Assembly: GCA_036725605.1 (NCBI GenBank)
Contig: DAIMDW010000009.1
Location: forward strand, 1 to 64,000
DNA: 64,000 bases
DNA from: CALBTQ01 sp036725605
GTDB taxonomy: Bacteria > Lernaellota > Lernaellaia > Lernaellales > Lernaellaceae
Direction of reading: 5' to 3'
The notes under the pieces: generated by a model
Told to the model about the DNA's origin: nothing
Database searches by the model: none
Seen by the model: the letters and a program-made list of their open reading frames with translations, nothing else
In this document: piece by piece, positions 26,396 through 33,790 of the stretch
Position numbering within the stretch: position 1 is the first letter of the stretch
Layout: every line of letters starts with the position of its first letter
Position numbers and translations under genes: made by a program

Positions 26396-27088
26396 ATGCC
26401 CGTTCACGCTGTGCTGTTCGATTTCAACGGGGTGATCATCGACGACGAACCGCTGCACATGCAGGCGTGGCGTCAAATGCTCGATCCGTTGGGCATCGCC
26501 ATTGCCGACGAGGATTTTTTCGGCGAACTGCTGGGCATTCCCGATTACGATTTTCTGCGCCGTGTGCTGGCGATGAACGAGCGCACGCTGAGCGCGGAGG
26601 AAATCGCCCGCCTGCACGAGGCGAAAAACGCGCGCTACAACGAGCTGATCCTCCAGGGCGACCTGGCCTGCCCCGGCGCGGTCGACTTCGTGCGCGACCT
26701 GGCCGCCCACGTGCCGTTGGGCGTGGTCAGCGGCGCGCTGCGCGGCGAGATCGTCTATCACCTCGAACGCCTCGGGCTGAGCGACTGCTTCAAAATCATC
26801 GTCGCCTCCGGCGAGTATCCGGCCTGCAAACCCGACCCCGCGCCGTACCGCATCGGCCTGCAGGCGCTCAACGCCGCGACCGGCCGCGCGCTCGAACCGG
26901 CGCACACGGTGGTCGTCGAAGACAGCGGCCACGGCGTCGCCAGCGGCCGCGCCGCCGGCATGAGCGTCCTGGGCTATTGCGCCCGCGTACCCGCCGCGCG
27001 CCTGGGCGGATCGTTCAAACTGCTCGACGATTTCAGCGGCTACACCTTCGCCGCGTTGGCGGCCGACCTGGACGGAGGGGGCCGATGA
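26396..27088 (+). CDS. HAD-superfamily hydrolase (beta-phosphoglucomutase-like)
   Basis: 230 residues. Motif I is FDFNGVIIDDEPLH: the nucleophile Asp is followed by Asn rather than the usual Asp of DxD. Motif II is GVVSGALRGEI, motif III the Lys in ACKPDPAPY, and motif IV VVVEDSGHGVASG. Subfamily I cap domain, as in beta-phosphoglucomutase and phosphatases of sugar phosphates. The FDFNG form (DFN instead of DxD) occurs in some family members and may alter the general acid/base. GGAAGGAG precedes ATG 26396. The stop overlaps the next start (ATGA), implying joint function in phosphate-ester damage control or sugar metabolism. Confidence 0.85.
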   Translation: MPVHAVLFDFNGVIIDDEPLHMQAWRQMLDPLGIAIADEDFFGELLGIPDYDFLRRVLAMNERTLSAEEIARLHEAKNARYNELILQGDLACPGAVDFVRDLAAHVPLGVVSGALRGEIVYHLERLGLSDCFKIIVASGEYPACKPDPAPYRIGLQALNAATGRALEPAHTVVVEDSGHGVASGRAAGMSVLGYCARVPAARLGGSFKLLDDFSGYTFAALAADLDGGGR

Positions 27089-27957
27089 AAAAGATCGTCA
27101 CCCTCGACGCCGCCTGCCGCCAATGCTTTTTGGACATGGTCGACCGCCTCGGCGAAAAGCATCTGCCCGCCGCCGAACTCGACCGCCTGCGCGCTCAAGT
27201 CGACGAGCTGATGGCCGCCGCGCCGCCGGGGTCCGTCGCCCCGATGGTCGCCCGGCAGGTGACCGACCTCGTGTCGGCCGCGCTGGGCATCGAGGATCCC
27301 TTCGTCGCGCCCAAGCAAGTCGCCAACGAACATGCCGCCGCCGTGCTCGACGACCTGCGCGCGCTGATCGACGAGGCGGCCGATCCTTTCGCCGCGGCGG
27401 TGCGCATCGCCTTGGCCGGCAACGTCATCGACTTTGTCTATCGCGGCAGCCACGACCTGTTGACCGTCGCCAAACGGCTGCTCGCCGAACCGCTGGGCAT
27501 CGACGCGATCGACGAACTGCGCGCCGAGCTGGCCGACGCGCGCACGGTGCTGGTGTTGGGCGACAACGTCGGCGAGACCTGGTGCGACCGCCTGCTGCTC
27601 GAACATTTTCCGCCGCACCTGGACGTGACCTACGCCGTGCGCTCCGCGCCGATCCTCAACGACGTCACGCTGCCCGACGCGCGCATCGCCGGGCTCGACC
27701 GCGTGGCGCGCGTGCTGCCCAGCGGCTCGGACGCGCCGGGCACGCTGCTGGACAAGCTCACGCCGGACATGCGCGAACGCTTCGCCGCCGCCGACATCGT
27801 GCTCAGCAAGGGCCAGGGCAACTTCGAGTCGCTTTACGGCCGCGCCGCTCGCCCGCTGTATTTTATGTTCCTGGTCAAGTGCGAGCACGTCGCGGGGATC
27901 ATCGGTCAGCCGGTGGGCAAAGGGATCATCTGGCGCTGGACGCCCGCCGCCGACTGA
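27085..27957 (+). CDS. DUF89/ARMT1-family damage-control phosphatase
   Basis: 290 residues. The N-terminal CRQCFLDM and the core VLVLGDNVGETWCDRLLLEHF, YAVRSAPILNDVT (Asp/Asn metal ligands) and DIVLSKGQGNFESL, followed by FLVKCEHVA, are typical of the DUF89 family of metal-dependent phosphatases, which remove damaged or excess phosphometabolites. Its coupling with the upstream HAD phosphatase through a 4-bp overlap fits metabolite repair. Cytosolic; the specific substrate is not predictable. The start (27085) is set by the ATGA overlap and GGAGGGGG upstream. Confidence 0.87.
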   Translation: MKKIVTLDAACRQCFLDMVDRLGEKHLPAAELDRLRAQVDELMAAAPPGSVAPMVARQVTDLVSAALGIEDPFVAPKQVANEHAAAVLDDLRALIDEAADPFAAAVRIALAGNVIDFVYRGSHDLLTVAKRLLAEPLGIDAIDELRAELADARTVLVLGDNVGETWCDRLLLEHFPPHLDVTYAVRSAPILNDVTLPDARIAGLDRVARVLPSGSDAPGTLLDKLTPDMRERFAAADIVLSKGQGNFESLYGRAARPLYFMFLVKCEHVAGIIGQPVGKGIIWRWTPAAD

Positions 27958-28013
27958 ATATTTTGACAGCCATTTTGCCATGCGCTAAGCTGGCCGCGAA
28001 ACGGGGGCAAGCC

Positions 28014-28472
28014 ATGAGCGAACAAAAGACGTTTTACGAATGGGGTCACCTGATCGCCGCGGCCATCCGGCTGCACACCCACCAAAGCGGCACGCCGCCC
28101 ACGCCCGAGCAGGTCGCCGAGGCGCTGCGCACGACGACGGAAAAAGTGCTGCACGCGGTCCACAAAATGGAGGAAGTCGGCGCGGTGCGCATCGTCTCCG
28201 GCTCCTTCGGCGACAAGCTGATGCTGGACGATCATCGGCAGCTCGAAGAGTTGGAGGGCGTCGACGTCACGCCGGAGATTGACGACGAGATCGAGGCCTT
28301 CAAGCAGGCGCAGGCCAAAAAGCACGAGGATCTGTCGCGGCTGTTCGACAAGAACTACAAGGACGAGGAAAAGGAAAAGCAGAAGGAGGATCTGGCCGCG
28401 AAGATCGCCGATCCGTCCAAGCTCAAGAAGGCCGAGAATCCGCTTGATGCAATGTTCAAGAAGAAATCTTGA
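28014..28472 (+). CDS. Hypothetical protein with N-terminal winged-helix-like region
   Basis: 152 residues. The first half (residues about 8-75) looks like a small winged helix: TFYEWGHLIAAAIRLHTHQS, PTPEQVAEALRTTTEKVLHA, then VGAVRIVSG and DKLMLDD. The second half is a highly charged coiled coil (KHEDLSRLFDKNYKDEEKEK) ending KKKS. It might be a regulator or adaptor; no family recognised. Preceded by GGGGCAAGCC before the ATG. Its 3' end overlaps that of the convergent lipoprotein by 17 bp. Confidence 0.7.
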   Translation: MSEQKTFYEWGHLIAAAIRLHTHQSGTPPTPEQVAEALRTTTEKVLHAVHKMEEVGAVRIVSGSFGDKLMLDDHRQLEELEGVDVTPEIDDEIEAFKQAQAKKHEDLSRLFDKNYKDEEKEKQKEDLAAKIADPSKLKKAENPLDAMFKKKS

Positions 28473-28974
28473 ACGTCACCTCGTAGGTGCGCGGCTTGCC
28501 GTTCACGACCAACGCCAACAACAATGAAAATTCCCGCCCGGCGAGGCTCGGCAACGTACTCGCGTCGAACATGTCGCGTCCCGCGCGGCTGGCCGGCGAA
28601 AGCCCGAAGGTCGTGGGCATGCCCGGCGGAATCGGCGTCGGCGCGCGCAGACCTACCTGCCCCGCGCCCAGCAAGGGCGTCGCGCCCAGCACCGGCTCGC
28701 TCATGCCGTCGGGCCAGGTGAAGGCGCACTTGTCCCAATCGACGACCACCTTCGTCTGCTCGCTCGACAAGATCATCAGCACGACCGCCGGCGGCGTGGC
28801 CCGAGCGCGCAGTTCCAGACCGTCGCCCTTGATCACGTAGGAGAACGTCGCACTGTCGCAGGCCATCACCTCGTCACCGACCTTGGCCGAGACGACCTGC
28901 GCCTGAAAAATCGGATTCGCCGCGCAGCCGGCCAGCAACGCCGACAACGCCAGCAGCAACAACAACCGTTTCAT
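28456..28974 (-). CDS. Hypothetical lipoprotein
   Basis: 172 residues. MKRLLLLLALSALLAGC is a clear lipoprotein signal (lipobox LAGC, Cys 17). The mature part is beta-rich with two further Cys (VMACDSATF, WDKCAFTW) that may form a disulfide, and no recognised domain. The start is set at the signal peptide; GGGGAGGGG lies just upstream. The segment 28930-29015, covering the signal peptide and ribosome site, is duplicated at 32228-32310, where it heads a chimeric mini-gene. Confidence 0.8.
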   Translation of the reverse strand: MKRLLLLLALSALLAGCAANPIFQAQVVSAKVGDEVMACDSATFSYVIKGDGLELRARATPPAVVLMILSSEQTKVVVDWDKCAFTWPDGMSEPVLGATPLLGAGQVGLRAPTPIPPGMPTTFGLSPASRAGRDMFDASTLPSLAGREFSLLLALVVNGKPRTYEVTFKISS

Positions 28975-29070
28975 GGCTTTACCCCTCCCCGCCTTATCGC
29001 GGCAGCGACTCAGCGCCCAATTTAACATGGATTTGCCGCCGGGCGAAGAAAACAAGAGTTAAAAAAATTA

Positions 29071-29093
29071 CCGGGAGGGACACGCCCTCCCGG
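29071..29093 (-). terminator. Rho-independent terminator of the CLCA-like gene
   Basis: CCGGGAGGG (29071-29079) pairs with CCCTCCCGG (29085-29093); read on the minus strand the stem is followed by TAATTTTTTTAA. It lies 20 bases past the stop of the 29114-31513 gene. Confidence 0.85.
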
Positions 29094-29113
29094 CCATTCC
29101 TTATCCAACGAGT

Positions 29114-31513
29114 TTACATGTTTTTCAACACCTGCCTCCGAGCCTGACGCATTACCCATCCGGGCCTGTATTTGAGATTTTTGTCGATTTTCCCTACTTT
29201 TCCTTCTTTGCCGTCGATCAACAGCGCTCCTTCCAGCTTGTCCCGGCAGTCGCCCGTTGCCACGACCAGGTCCCGAAATCCGGGTTTCGCCCGCTTGGAA
29301 ACGGCGATCTCGAAGGTCGGCGAGTCGTCAAACCCCGAGGATACTTCGCGAACGGTTATGCCTCTCCCCAGATAGAGCCTGGACAACTTCGGCACCCAAG
29401 GAATGTTTTTCAGCTTCAATCGCAGCTTGCCTTCAAATCCCGGTTTGACCACACCCGGCTCGACCTTGCCGTCACGGGTGGGAACCGGTCCGACGCGAAC
29501 GGTCAGCACACTGGTCCGTAAAAAGGCCGGCGCCTGGTTGATTCTTTTGATCCGATGCAATCTGGACAGAAACTTGCCCTGTTCCTTTTTCTCCGAATCT
29601 CCGGCCTGTGTGAAGATCGCCTTCTGGGCAAGATTGTCCGCCGTGAGAACGATCGTATAAAGCCCCGGCAAATCCGGAAGGAAGACGTTCGAATATACGC
29701 CGCATCCTTTCACTCGGAAAAGTTCGCTCTTTTGCGGTTCATCGAAAAGTTCGAAGGATCTGGTATCGCCCCGGGGTCCGATGATATGGCCGGAGACCTT
29801 GTGCCCGGTCAGGATCATGCCCGACGACGCCTGTCCCAGCACTGTGATCGGCTCGCCCATTCCGTATCGCTTACGGGGAGAGCAGAGGGTGAAGGATACC
29901 CGCTGGTTGTCCGAAAAGACATAGTGGTTGTAGGAGATGGCCTGATTACCGCAGGTATAGCCGTCCTTGTATTCCTTCTTACTAAGACCCAGCTTGTATT
30001 TCCACATTCCCGGCTCGGGTCTGCGAATCTGGATCAACCGGTAGGGCATTCCCCGGTATTGATAGCGAACGTCCGGGTCGGTGGTCGTGTAATCGATGTG
30101 CCGGCCGCTCGGGCTGAACAGTTGAATATCGAGAGGGACCGGGCCGCGCCAACTCACCGCAAAGGTCGCCCATTCGGAATCCTCTTCGATCCAGACCTTG
30201 TGCTCGCCGCTATTCTCTTCATCCAGAATCCCCGCTTCGGATGTGACGATACCGCCGTCGTCCCGAACCTCGGCGGACAGGTTGATCAGCGTATTGCGGA
30301 TTTCCGCTTCGGCGGCGGTCATGTCCAGCGTGGAGTCAATCGGGTAATAACGCCCTCCGGTGGCTTCGGCAATGGCCGTCAGTCGATCTTCATCCACATA
30401 AGGACCGAAACCGACGGTGTAGACGCGAATGCCGTGCTCCACCAGTTCGTCGATGACATCCAGCGGATCCTCTCCGGTGTTGTGTTTTCCGTCGGAGAAC
30501 AGAACGATGATCTGCGTGGCCGAGGGGTCGCCCGCGCTCTGGATCATTTCCATGCCCTTGCGCAGAGCGTCTCCCATGGCGGTGGTGCCCGAGGGGAACA
30601 AATCGGCGATGAATCCGGCGACTGCGTCCCTGTTCGCGTCCGAAAGGATTTCCGTCAACGGATGGCTGGTCGTCCCATGATTGAATCCCACGGCACCGAG
30701 AAAATCGCCCGCCAGAGCGCTGTCCGCCCAGAAAGAAGAGCCGTAGATTGCCTCTTCCATCGGCTTGGCTCCATCGGTCGACATGCTGCCGGAGCGATCG
30801 ACAACCAGAACGAAACGAAGCTCCTGACCCAGCTCCTTCCATTCAATATCGTCGAAATCGTCGGGGCGGTCTTCATCCGGAATTCCGTCGGGAAGAGTGA
30901 CATCCGGGTAGGTATCCACGATCGTCTGCCAGCAGGATTCGCCGTGCCGCGTTGACTGCACCGTGTCGTTGGCCACATCGTCGTCGCCGGTACCCAGGTC
31001 ATGATTGTCCGGACAGCAAAAATCGGTCGTCTCGCCCTCGACGAACGCTCCGCCGGCGCCATCGTCGCCGAAGCGATCCCCTTCCGACCATCCGCGCTCC
31101 ATGATGCAGGCATTGTGTGGAGGATTCGCGTCGCCCTGACAGTTGGCGCTTCCTCCAGTGGAAGTCTTGTATTCATCTCCGAGCGCATAGAGATAGTGAC
31201 CCATTTCATGGACAAGGATGAAGGGTTTGTACTTTTCGTCGTTCATCCATTGCGCGTGTGAGAATTCCTGCCAGATCCTGGCGTTGGACGAGGATGTACC
31301 CGCTGCCTGAAACAGCCATGCATCCGCGTTTTTTCCGCCGGTCGAATTGTTGCAAACAAAGATTTTCCCCAACTGTTGCTGACCGTCGGTGGCGGCATAC
31401 AGAAGCTCGGATGCTTTTTGCATCGACTCCTTCCATAAATCGCGTTCCGCACCATTTGCGTTGTATCTCAGCGATAAGATCAGGTTGAATTTTCCATTAT
31501 TGTAATTACCCAT
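29114..31513 (-). CDS. CLCA-like protein: zinc metalloprotease plus von Willebrand A domain
   Basis: 799 residues. Residues about 1-190 contain HEMGHYLYALGDEY (HExxH at 102-106, then GDEY), matching the zincin motif of the calcium-activated chloride channel regulator (CLCA) N-terminal domain, including the helix ESMQKASELLYAATDG. A VWA domain (about 230-420) carries an intact MIDAS: DRSGSMS, the Thr in TTAMGD and SDGKHNTG. The remainder (about 430-799) is beta-rich, as in CLCA proteins. Animal CLCAs are self-cleaving secreted proteases. No signal peptide is visible after MGNYNNGKFN, so either export is non-classical or it acts in the cytosol. The ribosome site GGGGAGGG is close to the ATG. 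Confidence 0.82.
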   Translation of the reverse strand: MGNYNNGKFNLILSLRYNANGAERDLWKESMQKASELLYAATDGQQQLGKIFVCNNSTGGKNADAWLFQAAGTSSSNARIWQEFSHAQWMNDEKYKPFILVHEMGHYLYALGDEYKTSTGGSANCQGDANPPHNACIMERGWSEGDRFGDDGAGGAFVEGETTDFCCPDNHDLGTGDDDVANDTVQSTRHGESCWQTIVDTYPDVTLPDGIPDEDRPDDFDDIEWKELGQELRFVLVVDRSGSMSTDGAKPMEEAIYGSSFWADSALAGDFLGAVGFNHGTTSHPLTEILSDANRDAVAGFIADLFPSGTTAMGDALRKGMEMIQSAGDPSATQIIVLFSDGKHNTGEDPLDVIDELVEHGIRVYTVGFGPYVDEDRLTAIAEATGGRYYPIDSTLDMTAAEAEIRNTLINLSAEVRDDGGIVTSEAGILDEENSGEHKVWIEEDSEWATFAVSWRGPVPLDIQLFSPSGRHIDYTTTDPDVRYQYRGMPYRLIQIRRPEPGMWKYKLGLSKKEYKDGYTCGNQAISYNHYVFSDNQRVSFTLCSPRKRYGMGEPITVLGQASSGMILTGHKVSGHIIGPRGDTRSFELFDEPQKSELFRVKGCGVYSNVFLPDLPGLYTIVLTADNLAQKAIFTQAGDSEKKEQGKFLSRLHRIKRINQAPAFLRTSVLTVRVGPVPTRDGKVEPGVVKPGFEGKLRLKLKNIPWVPKLSRLYLGRGITVREVSSGFDDSPTFEIAVSKRAKPGFRDLVVATGDCRDKLEGALLIDGKEGKVGKIDKNLKYRPGWVMRQARRQVLKNM

Positions 31514-31642
31514 GGCCCTCCCCTTTTTATGATACAGCGGCGCCGATCGCTACCACCGCACAGCACGGCAGCAAAACCGGCGCCACCAATGTTGATAATT
31601 TGAATCACACCCACTGTTCAATACCTGTAATCGCATTACGGC

Positions 31643-31921
31643 CTAAATTTTTATACACATTATTAGATCCGGATTGCCGTATACTTGATCGCCGGCATCA
31701 CACAAGGCGATAATGTCTGAAACGCGAAATATATCGTCTTCCGAGTACCAACCGCATTCGTAGAAGTCAGTCCAAACATCCATGCAATTTTTTAGCTGGT
31801 CGTCCTCATCCGAATCATCGTCGGCAGTTTCATCATCGTCGCCATCGCCCGATTCGCAAGCAAAAAAGACCACGCCGAAAATCAACACCAAAAACACTTA
31901 AACTATCCATAACCGTTGCAT
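31643..31921 (-). pseudogene. Small Asp-rich lipoprotein, N-terminus interrupted by a stop codon
   Basis: An ATG at 31921 with a good ribosome site (AAGGGGGG) encodes MQRLWIV, then TAA (31900-31898), and the same frame continues into VFLVLIFGVVFFAC, a lipoprotein signal, an acidic stalk (GDGDDDETADDDSDEDD) and a short Cys-containing domain (NCMDVWTDFYECGWY) to 31643. The nonsense codon splits the signal peptide. The GTG right after it could still start an 84-residue lipoprotein, but it lacks its own ribosome site. I read it as recently inactivated or poorly reinitiated; alternatively a sequencing error. Confidence 0.55.
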
Positions 31922-31979
31922 GATTTAACCCCCCTTAATAATATATATATGATTAATATAAAACATCAATCACGGTTGG

Positions 31980-32227
31980 ATTGCAAGCGGGGGAACTCGA
32001 ACCCTCACGACCATAAGCCACGGGATCCTAAGTCCAGCGCGTCTGCCAATTCCGCCACGCTCGCGAAAACTGCCTGACGATAGGCGAGACGCGCGCGGGC
32101 ATCAAGATGAAACGGGTTTGTCGGGCGCGTCTTTCGCCGGCGGCGACGGCGGGCCCCAGGCCGGGCGGAAGTGAAACGCGTCGGTCGGGCACACCCGCAA
32201 GCAACGCATGCAGGCGAAGCAGTCGGC
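31980..32227 (-). repeat. Segmental duplication of tRNA-Leu and the 3' end of the iron-sulfur gene
   Basis: This segment is almost identical to 33667-33914 in the same orientation: tRNA-Leu, the short spacer, and the last 43 codons of the 4Fe-4S membrane protein. The two copies bracket the fic gene and its palindrome array, as expected of an insertion or recombination at a tRNA locus. Confidence 0.8.
31982..32064 (-). pseudogene. Decayed tRNA-Leu(TAG) copy
   Basis: Nearly identical to the intact tRNA-Leu at 33671-33753 but with damaging changes. The anticodon stem has a T:C mismatch (CTGGA opposite TCCCG), the T stem has an A:C mismatch plus G:U, and one acceptor pair is now G:U. It sits within a segment of about 245 bp duplicated from 33667-33914. 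Probably a non-functional relic of that duplication. Confidence 0.75.
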
Positions 32228-32266
32228 CGGCAACGCCGACAACGCCAGCAGCAACAACCGTTTCAT
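32102..32266 (-). CDS. Chimeric mini-gene: lipoprotein signal start fused to a 4Fe-4S motif
   Basis: 54 residues: MKRLLLLALSALPADC, then FACMRCLRVCP and a tail identical, apart from one residue, to the C-terminus of the membrane iron-sulfur protein at 33791. The 5' half, including the ribosome site GGGGAGGG, comes from the lipoprotein at 28974. The junction lies at a shared GCCGGC. The frame is preserved to the stop, and the Cys of the old lipobox falls at the first cluster Cys, giving a complete CxxCxxCxxxCP. It may be translated, but it may equally be recombination debris. The lipobox is lost (PADC), so lipidation is unlikely. Confidence 0.4.
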   Translation of the reverse strand: MKRLLLLALSALPADCFACMRCLRVCPTDAFHFRPAWGPPSPPAKDAPDKPVSS

Positions 32267-32285
32267 GGCTTTTGCCCTCCCCGCC

Positions 32286-33458
32286 TCATCGCGGCAGCGG
32301 CTCGGCGCCTTCAACCAAGATATTATAATACGGCAAATAGAGGTAAATTTTATCTCGTTTTTTATTGCTGATCTCCTCGAGCATGCCCAACTTGATCAGG
32401 GCATTGATGGCACTGCGCGCCGTGGGATGCGTTACCTCAAGTTCGCGGGACACATTGGCAACGGTCAGCATCGGGCGTCGCTGTATGTACTGATGCACGC
32501 GCAAGGCCGTGCCCGAAAGGCGGCCGAGCGCTTCGATCTTCTGCCGATCCTCATCGAAGCGGCGTAAAATGGCCTTGGCCGTTTCGGTCGCCTGCCGGGA
32601 CGTTTCATACACTCCCTGCATGAAAAATCGCAGCCATTCGCGCCATTTTCCTTCCGTACGCACCTGCTGCAGATGACGATAATATTCCTCGCGGTTGGTC
32701 TTGAAATAAAGGCTCAAATACAACAGCGGCTCACTCAAGACATCTTCAGAACAAAGCAACAAGGTAATGAGTAACCGGCCGAGTCGACCGTTGCCGTCCA
32801 AAAACGGGTGAATGGTCTCGAACTGTACGTGCGCCAGCGCCGCCTTGATCAACACCGGTGTTCGGTTGGGAATGTCCTGCAGAAATTTCTCCAGGTTATC
32901 CAGACTCTCCATCAAATATTCCGGCGGCGGGGGAACGTACCTCGCCCGACCCGGTCGCGGACCGCCGATCCAATTTTGTGAACGGCGAAATTCACCCGGT
33001 CCCTTATGGCTCCCGCGCCCCTTCGCCAACAATACCCCGTGAATCTCGCGCAGCAATCGCAAAGAAAGCGGAAAATCGTCGCGGCGAAGCCGCTCCAAGC
33101 CGTAATTCATCGCGGCGATGTAGTTGGTCACTTCCAACACTTCGTCGATGGACGCCTTGGGTTTTTGGTCGTTTTCGAAAAGAAGCAGATCGGAAAACGA
33201 CGACTGCGTGCCTTCGATCTGCGAAGAAAGCAACGCCTCTTTACGCACATAAAAATAGATGAACAACGACGGATCGGGCAAAAGAGTCGTCACGCCATCC
33301 AACCGCCCCAGCGCCCGGTTGGCTTTTTCCATTAAATCATAATCCTGATCGTCCAACTCAAGCGGCGGATTCGGCGGCAAAGGATCCGGAATGAAGGCGT
33401 TGAACGGCTCATCGGCCGTCGAACAAGTAATGTATCGGCCGGTTAATCCCATGGTCAT
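32286..33458 (-). CDS. Fic-family AMP transferase with C-terminal winged helix
   Basis: 390 residues. It has a Fic_N region with the self-inhibitory helix motif SSQIEG (78-83, Glu82), the catalytic motif HPFLDGNGRLGR (217-228) and a C-terminal winged helix-turn-helix (LTVANVSRELEVTHPTARSA). Class II Fic proteins transfer AMP from ATP to proteins and inhibit themselves through the N-terminal Glu. The DNA-binding tail suggests autoregulation, possibly at the palindrome array directly upstream. The ATG at 33458 is preceded by GGGGGATT. The last codons (PLPR, stop) lie in the duplicated lipoprotein leader, so the original C-terminus may have been replaced. It is enclosed by the two tRNA-Leu copies. 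Confidence 0.9.
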   Translation of the reverse strand: MTMGLTGRYITCSTADEPFNAFIPDPLPPNPPLELDDQDYDLMEKANRALGRLDGVTTLLPDPSLFIYFYVRKEALLSSQIEGTQSSFSDLLLFENDQKPKASIDEVLEVTNYIAAMNYGLERLRRDDFPLSLRLLREIHGVLLAKGRGSHKGPGEFRRSQNWIGGPRPGRARYVPPPPEYLMESLDNLEKFLQDIPNRTPVLIKAALAHVQFETIHPFLDGNGRLGRLLITLLLCSEDVLSEPLLYLSLYFKTNREEYYRHLQQVRTEGKWREWLRFFMQGVYETSRQATETAKAILRRFDEDRQKIEALGRLSGTALRVHQYIQRRPMLTVANVSRELEVTHPTARSAINALIKLGMLEEISNKKRDKIYLYLPYYNILVEGAEPLPR

Positions 33459-33466
33459 AATCCCCC

Positions 33467-33662
33467 ACTAAGAAAATATTGACCATTATTTTTTCTTAGT
33501 CAAGCAAAAAACGGCTTACTAAGAAAATTTAGAGGCCTATCTTTTCTTAGTGGAGGTGAAAAACAACCGTTATGAAAGGTAACTTTCATAACGAAATGCT
33601 TAAGAAATTTTAGGGGTCTAACTTTTCTTAGTGGCTTTGCTAAGAAAGAAACCTTTCTTAGC
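33467..33662. promoter_or_regulatory. Array of alternating TAAGAAA palindromes upstream of fic
   Basis: Five inverted repeats in 196 bases. Two 34-nt palindromes have arms ACTAAGAAAA/TTTTCTTAGT (33467-33500, 33518-33551), one imperfect copy of the same kind lies at 33600-33632, and two 24-nt palindromes share a 10-4-10 layout: GTTATGAAAG/CTTTCATAAC (33569-33592) and GCTAAGAAAG/CTTTCTTAGC (33639-33662). They fill the gap between the fic start and tRNA-Leu. Probable operators for the Fic winged helix, or a small repeat element. Confidence 0.6.
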
Positions 33663-33670
33663 AGGCGGAT

Positions 33671-33753
33671 TGCGAGCGGAGGGATTCGAACCCTCACGAC
33701 CATAAGCCACTGGATCCTAAGTCCAGCGCGTCTGCCAATTCCGCCACGCTCGC
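33671..33753 (-). tRNA. tRNA-Leu(TAG)
   Basis: On the minus strand, acceptor arms GCGAGCG and CGCTCGC pair fully. The D arm (GGCGGAATTGGCAGACGC), anticodon stem CTGGA/TCCAG with loop CTTAGGA (anticodon TAG), long class II variable arm and T arm GAGGG-TTCGAAT-CCCTC are all intact; discriminator A, CCA not encoded. It lies 37 bases after the iron-sulfur protein gene. Confidence 0.95.
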
Positions 33754-33790
33754 GAAAACTGCCTGACGATAGGCGAGACGCGCGCGGGCG

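Noticed and set aside
29555..30955. 466-codon plus-strand frame
   Set aside because: Antisense to the CLCA-like gene, which has clear catalytic motifs.
33467..33662. CRISPR or attI-type array
   Set aside because: The units are palindromes of two lengths with irregular spacing and no spacer-repeat alternation; no integrase is nearby.
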